This document shows positions 8,037-14,741 of a stretch of 35,596 bases of DNA, piece by piece. The first letter of the stretch is position 1; each line of letters opens with the position of its first letter. The stretch lies in contig DASUFH010000424.1 of the NCBI GenBank assembly GCA_036274645.1, forward strand, positions 1 to 35,596, in the 5' to 3' direction. Position numbers and translations under genes: made by a program. This DNA is from DASUFH01 sp036274645. GTDB taxonomy: Bacteria > Acidobacteriota > Terriglobia > 20CM-2-55-15. The notes below the pieces were generated by a model, which saw nothing but the letters and a program-made list of their open reading frames with translations, had not been told where the DNA came from and searched no databases.

Positions 8037-9158
8037 ATGGAGTTTCCGTTCGAAACGGTCGGCTATGACCGTACCGATTTCCTTTCCGCCGTATTGCCGA
8101 CCATTCCGCATGGTTCCGCGGTCTATAAGATCTTCGATACGCGCGACAAGGTGATCGTGCTCGACAAGACATCGGACCTGCGGCGCCGTCTGGAGCGGTT
8201 CTTCGGCGAACGTTCGGAACTCGTCCGGGATCTGGACCTGCGTCAGATCGCCGGAAGGATCTCTTACGTCTCGACCGCGTCGCCCTTCGAAACCGCCTAC
8301 CTGCTGTATCGGCAGCGGCGCGAACTGTTTCCCCGGACCTATCGGAAGATGCGTTCGTTTCCGCTCTTCACGCTGATGAAGATCAACCTGCGGCAGCGAT
8401 TTCCTCGAATCTACGCCGCCCGCCAGATCAAGGCGGGCGCGGAATACTTCGGTCCGTTCGTTTCCCGCGCGCAGTTTGCCACGATGAAGACGGCGCTCGA
8501 ACGCGCGTTCAGGCTCCGGCCATGCCTGTACAACATCCGCGGCGGCGATCCACATCCCGATTGCATGTACTTTCAGATGCGCACGTGTTCGCGACCCTGC
8601 AACGACGACATCGACCGCGTTCACTATCTGGCGGACGTCCAGCGCGCCGTCGCCTTTGTTCAGGGACTCGCGGATCCCGGCGAGCGGGAACTGGTGGACA
8701 CGATTGAGCGTCTGGCAGCCGAAACGCGCTTTGAGGAAGCGGATGCGGCTCGCCGGAAACTGGACAAGCTCCGGCGTATCCGTCAGGAGCATAAAGACAC
8801 GTTCCGTTCGATCTGGGCCTTCAATTTCCTTGGCGTGTTGCCGGCCCGTACGACGGCGCGGCGGAGAATCGCGTTCATCCGGCAGGGGCACATTGCCGGC
8901 ATTGAGGAGTACGAGACGGCGACTCTCCCGGAGACGCTCCCACCGGATCTGGCGCGCTACTACGAGGGGCCGATGCCGCCGGTGAACCGGGAATGGCAGT
9001 ACGACGAGTTCTGTCTGGTTTCCGATTTCATGTTGAACCCGCTGGAGAGCCTGGACCTGGTGCCGGTGGACGCCGGCGCCAGCCTGGCGGATGAAGTGGC
9101 GCGCCGTATCGAAGCGCGCCGTAAGGTCAGGAAGTCTCGTTCATCGAGCGGGCCGTGA
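8037..9158 (+). CDS. Short UvrC-like protein with degenerate GIY-YIG domain
   Basis: The 373-residue protein aligns with the N-terminal half of UvrC. A GIY-YIG-like region (about 24-105) keeps Tyr30 (GSAVYKIF), a Lys and LRRRL. The second tyrosine motif reads VLD rather than YVG, and the metal-binding Glu of the family's LLE motif is Tyr91 (AYLLYRQ). YFGPF then introduces four cysteines, Cys163, Cys176, Cys184 and Cys188. Their spacing of 13, 8 and 4 is close to the UvrC [4Fe-4S] ligands. A UVR helix-pair motif (about 217-251, RFEEADAARRKLDKLRRI) would contact UvrB. The RNase H-like nuclease and HhH domains are absent, as in Cho. A nuclease-dead UvrB-binding protein is my inference; an active Cho-type enzyme is the alternative. 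Confidence 0.82.
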   Translation: MEFPFETVGYDRTDFLSAVLPTIPHGSAVYKIFDTRDKVIVLDKTSDLRRRLERFFGERSELVRDLDLRQIAGRISYVSTASPFETAYLLYRQRRELFPRTYRKMRSFPLFTLMKINLRQRFPRIYAARQIKAGAEYFGPFVSRAQFATMKTALERAFRLRPCLYNIRGGDPHPDCMYFQMRTCSRPCNDDIDRVHYLADVQRAVAFVQGLADPGERELVDTIERLAAETRFEEADAARRKLDKLRRIRQEHKDTFRSIWAFNFLGVLPARTTARRRIAFIRQGHIAGIEEYETATLPETLPPDLARYYEGPMPPVNREWQYDEFCLVSDFMLNPLESLDLVPVDAGASLADEVARRIEARRKVRKSRSSSGP

Positions 9159-9312
9159 ATTCCGCCAGATCGTCGTCGACGACCGTATAGCGGACCTGGA
9201 TAGGCCGGCAACAGACCTCACAGTCTTCAATGTAGGTCTGTCGGCGGACCGACATGTCGAGCACTACCGAGATGCGCTCGCCGCAATAAGGACAGGAGAA
9301 GTGGTGTTCCAT
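9127..9312 (-). CDS. CPXCG-motif small cysteine-rich protein
   Basis: This 61-residue protein starts MEHHFSCPYCGERISVVLD and contains a second pair, DCEVCCRPIQV. It therefore has two CxxC-type knuckles forming a zinc ribbon, as in the Cys_rich_CPXG family (function unknown). I chose the ATG at 9312 because the family begins just before the CPYCG motif; upstream codons run into a repeat. The last 32 nt overlap the end of the convergent UvrC-like gene, so both genes code in this stretch. A large inverted repeat lies immediately upstream. Confidence 0.72.
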   Translation of the reverse strand: MEHHFSCPYCGERISVVLDMSVRRQTYIEDCEVCCRPIQVRYTVVDDDLAEFTARSMNETS

Positions 9313-9343
9313 TTTTTGAAAAGGGTAGCCTGATTGTCTGCCT

Positions 9344-9500
9344 CCCCGCCCCACGGTTGTCCATTATTCATTGCCTGTTGCCGATTGTCCGCTGTACTTC
9401 TTTCATTGTTCGTTGGTCGGTTGTCCGAATGAACAATGAAAGAACTGCAAGTGACAATCGATAACAAGGCAATGAACAATGGACAATCGGGGGGACGGGG
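9344..9500. repeat. Large imperfect inverted repeat rich in GGACAATC motifs
   Basis: Two arms of about 70 nt are imperfect reverse complements around a loop near 9415-9430. The left arm runs from CCCCGCCCCACGGTTGTCC through TTCATTGCCT to TTCTTTCATTGTTC. The right arm mirrors it through GAACAATGAAAGAA and AGGCAATGAACAATGG to GGGGGGACGGGG. The octamer GGACAATC or its complement occurs several times with small changes. It lies between the start of the CPXCG gene and the end of rpiA, both on the minus strand. The hairpin could stop transcription between those units. No protein is encoded. Confidence 0.75.
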
Positions 9501-9518
9501 CCGGACAATCGACCGGTT

Positions 9519-10199
9519 CTAGCTCCGTCGATCCATCTTCCGAATCCCTCCAGGATCCGCCACGATCACGCGATTGGCCAGCCCGGCGAAAATACCGCAG
9601 TCGACCACGCCGGTCATGGCCTTCAGCTTCTGTTCCAGCGCCGCGGGCTGCGCGATCACGCCATGCATCCAGTCCAGCACCAGGTTGCCGTTGTCGGAGA
9701 TAAACGGCTGCCCATCCTTTTCCCGCACGCGGGCTTCTCCACCCATCTTCTGCAACCGGTTCCGGACCACATCCACCGCAAACGGGACGATTTCCACCGG
9801 GATTGGCGCGCGGCTGCCCAGCCGCTCGACCAGTTTGGTGTCGTCAACCACGATCACCAGCCGGGCGGAGGCGCTGGCCACGAGCTTCTCGCGCACCAGC
9901 GCGCCGCCCAGTCCCTTGATCAACTCGAGGTTCGGCGACACCTCGTCCGCGCCATCCACGGTAATGTCAATTGCGGGATGGGCGGAAAAATCGGTGAGTG
10001 GCACACCGCATTCCTCGGCCAGCCGTCGCGATGCTTCGGATGTGGGAATGCCCGCGATGTCCAGTCCCTTCCGGACACGGGCGCCAAGCTCTCGAATAAA
10101 ATGTGAGGCGGTCGAGCCCGTACCCAGCCCCACGATCATGCCGTTTCTGACTTCACCCAGCGCGGCAATGGCCGCTTCCCGTTTCAGCGCGTCCGACAT
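9519..10199 (-). CDS. rpiA: Ribose-5-phosphate isomerase A
   Basis: The 226-residue product interconverts ribose-5-phosphate and ribulose-5-phosphate in the pentose phosphate pathway. The RpiA signatures are all present: GLGTGSTASHFIREL, IPTSEASRRLAEE, DITVDGADEVSPNLELIKGLGGAL, REKLVASAS, and VDDTKLVERLGSRAPIPVEI with the conserved lysine. The C-terminal segment reads DNGNLVLDW. I chose the ATG at 10199 (MSDALKREAAI), 10 nt after the stop of the HAD gene; the longer frame is a shadow. It is the last gene of the folE-HAD-rpiA operon. Confidence 0.95.
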   Translation of the reverse strand: MSDALKREAAIAALGEVRNGMIVGLGTGSTASHFIRELGARVRKGLDIAGIPTSEASRRLAEECGVPLTDFSAHPAIDITVDGADEVSPNLELIKGLGGALVREKLVASASARLVIVVDDTKLVERLGSRAPIPVEIVPFAVDVVRNRLQKMGGEARVREKDGQPFISDNGNLVLDWMHGVIAQPAALEQKLKAMTGVVDCGIFAGLANRVIVADPGGIRKMDRRS

Positions 10200-10209
10200 A
10201 TATGAACTC

Positions 10210-10806
10210 CTAATCCAGATATTCGACAACCCGGAGCAGGTCGTCTTCCTTTTGAACGTGCAAATGAAATCCACAGTGATCGAGCTGTTCCAGGTCCCGG
10301 ACGGCGTCGGAGACAACCAGGGTCTGTTCCGCCCTTGCGCCCACGATCTCCAGCGCGGATTCCGCGTGGGCCCGCTTGCACAGGGGGCCCGACAGATCCG
10401 CGGAAACCCGGATTCGCACCTGGGGCCCTTTCTCGAGTTCATTGGCGTAGATCAGCAGCGGATCCCAGGAACAGTCGCGTTCGATCTTCCTGGCCAGATA
10501 GCTGAAGCCGGATGAAATGACAATGGACGGAATACGCCGGGAGACCAGGGCCTCAGCCACTGCCGGCACATGCCGGTTGATGGCGATTTCGTCGAGGTAG
10601 GCCTCGATTTCCTCCAGGTCGCGGCCGCTCCACAGGGCGGTGTCCCGCCGGCAGAATTCCGCGTAGCTGATGCTGCCGGCGAGCCACTGCTGGAGATAGG
10701 CGTGCGCCACGTTCTCCCAGACGCCCAGCCGTTCGTGGACATGACGCCAGGGGCTTGGCGTCCGGGTGAGCGTGCCATCCAGATCGAAAATGACCGCGGA
10801 TACCAT
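10210..10806 (-). CDS. HAD-superfamily phosphatase (phosphoserine phosphatase-like)
   Basis: This 198-residue protein has HAD motif I DLDGTLT (nucleophile Asp8), motif II VISSGFSYLA, a motif III Lys in GPLCKRAHAESAL and a motif IV acidic pair VVSDAVRDLEQL. The helical cap between motifs I and II and the ISSGFS motif resemble the SerB/HAD-IB branch. Motif IV lacks the usual GDGxxD, so the substrate may not be phosphoserine. It lies between folE (6 nt) and rpiA (10 nt). A sugar phosphate or pterin-pathway phosphatase is possible, but this is only a guess from context. Confidence 0.8.
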   Translation of the reverse strand: MVSAVIFDLDGTLTRTPSPWRHVHERLGVWENVAHAYLQQWLAGSISYAEFCRRDTALWSGRDLEEIEAYLDEIAINRHVPAVAEALVSRRIPSIVISSGFSYLARKIERDCSWDPLLIYANELEKGPQVRIRVSADLSGPLCKRAHAESALEIVGARAEQTLVVSDAVRDLEQLDHCGFHLHVQKEDDLLRVVEYLD

Positions 10807-10812
10807 GGGCGC

Positions 10813-11361
10813 CTACCCCTTCTTGTGCACCAGATTCAGGAACTCGTTGCGGGTGTTCTGGTCGTCCTTGAAGGCGCCCAGCATCGAACTCGTTACAGCG
10901 ACGGAATTCTGTTTTTCGACGCCACGCATGATCATGCAGAGATGTTGCGCCTCGATGACCACCGCCACGCCCTTCGGCCGGACCTTCTGATTGATCGTTT
11001 CGGCCACCTGCATGGTCAGTCGCTCCTGCACCTGGAGACGGCGGGCATACATGTCGACCAGCCGGGGGATCTTGCTCAAGCCGACGACCTTACCGTTGGG
11101 AATATAGGCGACGTGGCACTTTCCAAAAAACGGCAGCAGGTGATGCTCGCACAGGCTGAACACCTCGATATCCTTGACGATGACCATTTCATCGTACGCG
11201 ACATCGAACAGCGCTCCGTTGAGCAGCTCGTCCGCGCTCTTGCCGTAGCCGCTCGTCAGATATCGCATGGACCGGTCCACGCGTTCGGGAGTGTTGGTCA
11301 AACCATCCCGAGTGGGGTCCTCCCCAAGTTTCTTTAGAATTGAACGGATCTCTTCAATCAT
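10813..11361 (-). CDS. folE: GTP cyclohydrolase I (type IA)
   Basis: This 182-residue enzyme converts GTP to dihydroneopterin triphosphate for folate or biopterin synthesis. Motifs include EDPTRDGLTNTPERV, the zinc-site SLCEHHLLPFFG (Cys71, His74), GLSKIPRLVDMYARRLQVQE and the second zinc Cys in EAQHLCMIMRGV. The region VTSSMLGAFKDD is also typical. It is the first gene of the folE-HAD-rpiA operon and diverges from the FmdB-like gene across a 68-nt gap that must hold both promoters. Confidence 0.95.
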   Translation of the reverse strand: MIEEIRSILKKLGEDPTRDGLTNTPERVDRSMRYLTSGYGKSADELLNGALFDVAYDEMVIVKDIEVFSLCEHHLLPFFGKCHVAYIPNGKVVGLSKIPRLVDMYARRLQVQERLTMQVAETINQKVRPKGVAVVIEAQHLCMIMRGVEKQNSVAVTSSMLGAFKDDQNTRNEFLNLVHKKG

Positions 11362-11429
11362 TCAAGCCGCGTCCCTTTCGCCGCGACCGGCCATTTTACC
11401 ATCGCCGAAAGTTGTGTTATTAAAGGCCC

Positions 11430-11741
11430 ATGCCAATTTATGAGTACGCATGTAAGAAATGCGGCAAGACGATTGAAGTTATCCAGAAGTATTCAGACCC
11501 TGTGCTGAAGAAACACGCCGGTTGCGGCGGCGCTCTGACCAAGCTGATTTCAGCCTCCGGCTTCCAGTTCAAGGGAACCGGCTGGTACGTCACGGATTAT
11601 GCCCGGAAGGGGCAGTCCTCGGGCGAGGGATCGAAGAGTTCGAGCGATTCCAGCAAAGATTCCTCCGGTTCAGGGGCATCGGCCGAGCCTGCGGCAAAGT
11701 CCAAACCCGCCAAATCCTCGGCCAAGGGCAGTGACGCGTAG
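11430..11741 (+). CDS. FmdB-family zinc-ribbon protein with Ser/Ala/Lys-rich tail
   Basis: The 103-residue product opens with MPIYEYACKKCGKTIEV, the FmdB zinc-ribbon signature. The second knuckle reads HAGCGGALTKLIS, so one of the usual four cysteines is replaced by histidine (CCHC). After GFQFKGTGWYVTDYA, a conserved FmdB block, the last 40 residues are low-complexity (SSDSSKDSSGSGASAE), probably disordered. An AAAGG Shine-Dalgarno precedes the ATG. nth starts inside its last codons (11-nt overlap), so the two are translationally linked. FmdB-like proteins are usually called putative regulators; no function is established here. Confidence 0.85.
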   Translation: MPIYEYACKKCGKTIEVIQKYSDPVLKKHAGCGGALTKLISASGFQFKGTGWYVTDYARKGQSSGEGSKSSSDSSKDSSGSGASAEPAAKSKPAKSSAKGSDA

Positions 11742-12435
11742 CGCTTCTGCCAGGGCGAAATTTCTCCGGGCGGAGCAGATTTACACCCGCCTGGAGTCGG
11801 CCTACCCGGATGCCCGTTGCGCTTTGGATTTTGAAAACCCGCTTCAACTTCTGATCGCAACCATCCTTTCCGCCCAGAGCACCGACCGGACCGTCAATAC
11901 GGTGACCCCCGCCCTCTTCAAGCGATATCGGACGGCGCGCGATTTTGCCGAGGCCGACCCGGCGGAGCTGGAACGGATGATCCATTCCACCGGTTTCTTT
12001 CGCAACAAGGCCAAAAGCGTTCAGGGCGCCTGCCGCATGATCGTCGAACGGTTTGGCGGGAAAGTCCCCGAGACCATGGAGGAGTTGCTCGAACTCCCCG
12101 GCGTGGCCCGCAAGACCGCCAATGTCGTCCTTGGCGTCGCCTTCGGCAAAGCCGAGGGGGTCGTGGTCGACACCCACGTTCAGCGGCTCTCGCGGCGCCT
12201 CGACTTTTCGCGCGAGACCCAGCCTCCGCGGATTGAAGAAGACCTCATGGGGCTGTTTCCGCGCGACCGCTGGATCGCGCTCGGCCACCTGCTGATCCAT
12301 CATGGCCGCGCCTGCTGTCAGGCGCAGCGTCCGAAATGCCTCCAGTGTCCGGTCGAGGACCTGTGTTATTCGCCCGACAAGATCCTCGACGAACAGGCCC
12401 CAAAACGTCCTGCCAGGCAAAAGAGGAAGGCCTGA
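11731..12435 (+). CDS. nth: Endonuclease III (DNA glycosylase/AP lyase)
   Basis: Nth removes oxidised pyrimidines and cuts at AP sites. The 234-residue product has LLIATILSAQSTDRTVN, HSTGFFRNKAKSVQ, the HhH ELPGVARKTANVVLG with the catalytic Lys128 and VVVDTHVQRL with the catalytic Asp147. The C-terminal [4Fe-4S] loop CCQAQRPKCLQCPVEDLC has the C-x6-C-x2-C-x5-C spacing. I placed the start at the GTG 11731 (VTRSASARAKF), which overlaps the FmdB-like gene by 11 nt. Upstream codons in this frame read the FmdB gene out of frame. A small unknown gene follows after 3 nt. Confidence 0.94.
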   Translation: MTRSASARAKFLRAEQIYTRLESAYPDARCALDFENPLQLLIATILSAQSTDRTVNTVTPALFKRYRTARDFAEADPAELERMIHSTGFFRNKAKSVQGACRMIVERFGGKVPETMEELLELPGVARKTANVVLGVAFGKAEGVVVDTHVQRLSRRLDFSRETQPPRIEEDLMGLFPRDRWIALGHLLIHHGRACCQAQRPKCLQCPVEDLCYSPDKILDEQAPKRPARQKRKA

Positions 12436-12438
12436 GCC

Positions 12439-12705
12439 ATGCCGAGCGCTCTGGAAAGGGTCGTCGATGAGTTGGCCAAATACGAACACCCGTTCTTCGA
12501 GTTCAGCGCCGCGGAAAACGAGGGTGGAGTCGAGTTGCGGATCCGCTCCAGGATGCCGGATGTCCTCAGCCCGGTGTACCGCATCACTCTTTCCGAGCGC
12601 GACCTTTCCGGGTCGCAGTTTCCCTGGGTCTTTCAGAAGCTCCTCTACGACTGCCTGACCGACTACGTTGTCGAACTGTTCACGAAGTGCCCCATGACCT
12701 CCTGA
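12439..12705 (+). CDS. Small conserved-looking hypothetical protein
   Basis: I do not recognise this 88-residue product. It begins MPSALERVVDELAKYEHPFF and has an alternating beta pattern (GGVELRIRSRMPDVLSPVYRITLSERDL). A C-terminal helix (FPWVFQKLLYDCLTDYVVELF) follows. There is no signal peptide or membrane segment, and two cysteines lie near the end. The start is 3 nt after the nth stop, so it is very probably co-translated with nth. Coding is supported by position and by reasonable composition rather than by known homology. A repeat element starts immediately after it. Confidence 0.62.
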   Translation: MPSALERVVDELAKYEHPFFEFSAAENEGGVELRIRSRMPDVLSPVYRITLSERDLSGSQFPWVFQKLLYDCLTDYVVELFTKCPMTS

Positions 12706-12713
12706 CGGGAGCC

Positions 12714-13048
12714 TGTAGGGGCGGTCTTTGGGAAGGCCTTCGATGCACGCGCGCCCTCTCCCAGCGCAGCTGGGAGAGGAGGGCCTGAGCGAAGCGAAGG
12801 CCAGGTGAGGGCAAACAATCAAGGGACAATCCCCTGATTGTTTGCCCTCACCTGTCGCTCGTCTTTTCTTTCTGCTTCGCCCTATCGGGCTCGCGCTCTG
12901 CGGCTCGCTCCCTCCTCTCCCGGCGGAGCCGGGAAAGGGCGGCGCCACTCCAGTCGGCTCCCATATTCACGCTTCGTTTGCGTCAATCTGCTGCAGCGAA
13001 GCAGATCGGAGACGTAAACGCGAATTCATTGCCTGAACTGAGCCCCAA
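12714..13048. repeat. Dispersed nested-palindrome repeat, copy 1
   Basis: A TGTAGGGGCGGTCT end motif at 12714-12727 precedes a 318-nt unit (12731-13048) found again at 27819-28139 in the same orientation. By eye the copies differ by about a dozen substitutions and one 3-nt indel; the first 104 nt are identical. The unit contains hairpins around CTCCCAGCGCAGCTGGGAG and CTCTCCCGGCGGAGCCGGG. Its centre is a perfect 19-bp inverted repeat at 12803-12821 and 12835-12853 (AGGTGAGGGCAAACAATCA and its complement). It sits between converging genes. No transposase is encoded, and short frames inside it are unconvincing. I read it as a non-autonomous mobile or REP/BIME-like element. Confidence 0.85.
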
Positions 13049-13071
13049 ATGTCTAATTCCCTCTCGCAGGC

Positions 13072-13620
13072 TTATCCCCATTGTTCGCGGCGTCGGCCCC
13101 GGCGCGCGTCGATCGTTTCTCCGACGGCCACCGTTCTCAGAAACGTCTCCCAGACATCGAACAACGCGAGGCTGTCTTCAATTTGAAAATCGAAGACCGC
13201 CAGAGCCTGCGTGCAGCCGGACCGGGCCAGGCACAGGCGGACGCCGGCGGTCTGCTTCCCCAGGCGGTTTGGAAAGCGCAGTTCAGTCCAGGCGAGTTCC
13301 AGCGGTGGACGGAAGACGCGCATCACCGTTCCTCTCTCGGCGCCGGGGCGGCGCCCGGCGTCGGCGAGTTCCGCGATCAGGTGGGGTAATGAGAGCGCTC
13401 GGGCTTCATGCGGGATTCGTCTCCAGGACAGGGCAAGCATGGTTCTCACCTGAGGCGGTCGGAGATCCGAAACGCACACACATTGGGATGTCGCTGCGAA
13501 GAACCAGTCCGCAGGACATTCAAATCGCACCGCTCCTCCATCGATGGCCAGCACTCGATTGCCGGGCGCGGCTCTCCAGCAGTTCGGATTCAGGGATGTG
13601 ACGCGCATGTCCTTCGCCAT
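13072..13620 (-). CDS. Hypothetical protein, possible MOG1/PsbP-like fold
   Basis: I do not recognise a named family for this 182-residue product. The pattern VLAIDGGAVRFECPADWFF, alternating strands and a final amphipathic helix (DSLALFDVWETFLRTV) resemble small MOG1/PsbP-like domains with a conserved P-x-x-W after the second strand; this is an impression only. There is no signal peptide. ATG at 13620 or 13608 could be the start; AAGGA precedes the latter closely. It is flanked by the dispersed repeat downstream and non-coding sequence upstream. Composition and frame length make it likely to be real. Confidence 0.6.
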   Translation of the reverse strand: MAKDMRVTSLNPNCWRAAPGNRVLAIDGGAVRFECPADWFFAATSQCVCVSDLRPPQVRTMLALSWRRIPHEARALSLPHLIAELADAGRRPGAERGTVMRVFRPPLELAWTELRFPNRLGKQTAGVRLCLARSGCTQALAVFDFQIEDSLALFDVWETFLRTVAVGETIDARRGRRREQWG

Positions 13621-13936
13621 GCAAGGGCCAACCCGGAGCGCATGAAAGCGAGAACATGAAGATAGTTATCCGGCTCGTCGAAATCCGCGGAAAGCCGGAC
13701 ATTCTTTGTCGCGGGTTCCGGCGCCATCATGGAAAAAATTCCGGAATGGACAAGCTTCCGGTCCGGATGCGTAATGGTCGCCGCGACCGGAATTCAGCGG
13801 GGATCCGATCCGGAAACTCATCGCGCGCCCCTGTTTTCGCGGGTTTTTTGAAAGTCACCCGGTATCGGCATGGCGTGTGGCATCGCCGGTTGACGAGCAC
13901 ATCGAGTATGGAATTCCACGTGCGAGAAGAGCCTCG
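13621..13936. other. Intergenic stretch, nothing convincing
   Basis: This 316-nt region lies between the divergent hypothetical gene (-) and the HTH gene (+). Open frames exist on both strands, but their translations are low-complexity and arginine-rich with no recognisable domain. No tRNA, strong hairpin or good sigma-70 promoter was found. It presumably holds the promoters of both genes. Confidence 0.5.
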
Positions 13937-14188
13937 ATGAAACAACGAGCGACATCAATCTTGACGCAAATGCCTTTGCCGCCGGCGCAACGGGAGCCTT
14001 CAGTTCCAGCGCGGGCCGCCAGGCTGTTTCTCGATATTCCGGCCGCCGCAGGGCGGGCAGGACTTTCTCTCCGTCAATTCCGCAGGGCAATTGAGGCCGA
14101 TCGTATTCCCGTCATCGAGATTGGCCGGAAGTTTTTTATCCTGAGTCGGGATTTTGAACGGTGGGAAATGGTTCGCCGATGCCGGTGA
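13937..14188 (+). CDS. Small excisionase/MerR-like helix-turn-helix protein
   Basis: The 83-residue product starts at the ATG at 13937 (MKQRATSILTQM) after an AGAAGAG sequence. The C-terminal 50 residues read AAGRAGLSLRQFRRAIEADR and then IPVIEIGRKFFILSRDFERW. This is the winged HTH pattern of excisionase/MerR-type domains: a helix-turn-helix, then IPvixIGRxxxixxxdlxrw. It may be a DNA-binding regulator or a remnant of a mobile element. No integrase is nearby. Extending to an ATG at 13877 adds only low-complexity residues. Confidence 0.6.
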   Translation: MKQRATSILTQMPLPPAQREPSVPARAARLFLDIPAAAGRAGLSLRQFRRAIEADRIPVIEIGRKFFILSRDFERWEMVRRCR

Positions 14189-14311
14189 ATTGCTAGAGGG
14201 ATGAAGCGAATGTTCTGAACTTGCGCGCCGCAAACATGGAAATGTTCCCTGTCTGCAGCGCGCGGTTTGTATCCTTTCCTTTTCTCTTTTTCCGCCCAGA
14301 CTCGGGCTGAT

Positions 14312-14602
14312 CTACTTCTTGGCGCCCAGGACAGCGTCCTTGGCGGCTTTGGCCACGCGGAACTTGAGAACGGTCTTGGCCGGGATCTTGATTTCCTGTC
14401 CGGTCGCGGGGTTCCGGCCGATCCGCGCCTTTCTCTTCTGCTTCACCAGTTTTCCAACTCCGGGCAGCGTGAACTCACCCTTCTTGGCTTCGCGGTAAGC
14501 CAGCTCGGTATACAGCGCCAGGAAATCCTTGACCTGCTTTTTGCTGATAGAACTCTTGTTGGACAACTCGGTGATGATCTGTGTCTGGGTCATTTTCGCC
14601 AT
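14312..14602 (-). CDS. HU-family DNA-binding protein
   Basis: The 96-residue product is a nucleoid HU/IHF protein. It has TQTQIITELSNKSSISKKQV, the dimer core FTLPGVGKLVKQKRKARIGR and the DNA-binding arm signature RNPATGQEIKIPAKTVLKF. HU bends DNA and compacts the nucleoid as a dimer. The ATG at 14602 is preceded at the right distance by AAGGAG and so beats the TTG one codon upstream. A very good sigma-70 promoter lies 56 nt upstream, so the gene is probably well expressed and monocistronic. Confidence 0.94.
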   Translation of the reverse strand: MAKMTQTQIITELSNKSSISKKQVKDFLALYTELAYREAKKGEFTLPGVGKLVKQKRKARIGRNPATGQEIKIPAKTVLKFRVAKAAKDAVLGAKK

Positions 14603-14609
14603 CAAATTT

Positions 14610-14615
14610 CTCCTT
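14610..14615 (-). promoter_or_regulatory. Shine-Dalgarno of the HU gene
   Basis: AAGGAG lies 7 nt before the ATG at 14602. This spacing selects that ATG rather than the TTG immediately upstream. Confidence 0.8.
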
Positions 14616-14657
14616 GTTCTTAACCGTCTTCACGAATGCGGTGCAGTGAGCCCCCCA

Positions 14658-14686
14658 TAAATAAAGGGTGAAAACGATTCTGTCAA
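14658..14686 (-). promoter_or_regulatory. Sigma-70 promoter of the HU gene
   Basis: On the minus strand a perfect TTGACA (14686-14681) is followed by a 17-nt spacer and TATTTA (14663-14658), four of six to TATAAT. This gives a leader of roughly 50 nt before the HU start codon. It is the clearest promoter in the window. Confidence 0.75.
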
Positions 14687-14741
14687 GCAGTGTCCTTGCC
14701 TGAAGGCCCATTTTTACTGCTTATTTGCGCTGTCTGGGATT

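Noticed and set aside
7794..8891. A 365-codon minus-strand frame opposite the esterase and UvrC-like genes
   Set aside because: It spans two genes on the opposite strand and reads as low-complexity Arg/Asp sequence.
10570..11337. A 255-codon plus-strand frame opposite folE and the HAD gene
   Set aside because: folE on the minus strand has complete catalytic motifs; the antisense frame has none.
12803..12853. CRISPR array
   Set aside because: The repeated strings are palindromic and do not form evenly spaced direct repeats with unique spacers.
11590..12948. A 452-codon minus-strand frame opposite nth and running into the repeat
   Set aside because: The translation has no recognisable domain, and the plus strand has intact nth motifs.
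12842..13036. Short open frames within the dispersed repeat
   Set aside because: Both copies contain frames of this size, but they follow hairpin sequence, lack ribosome sites and differ between copies by indels.
13860..13900. Sigma-54 promoter (TGGCAT...TTGAC)
   Set aside because: The spacing between the GG and GC elements does not fit the -24/-12 consensus and the last dinucleotide is GA.
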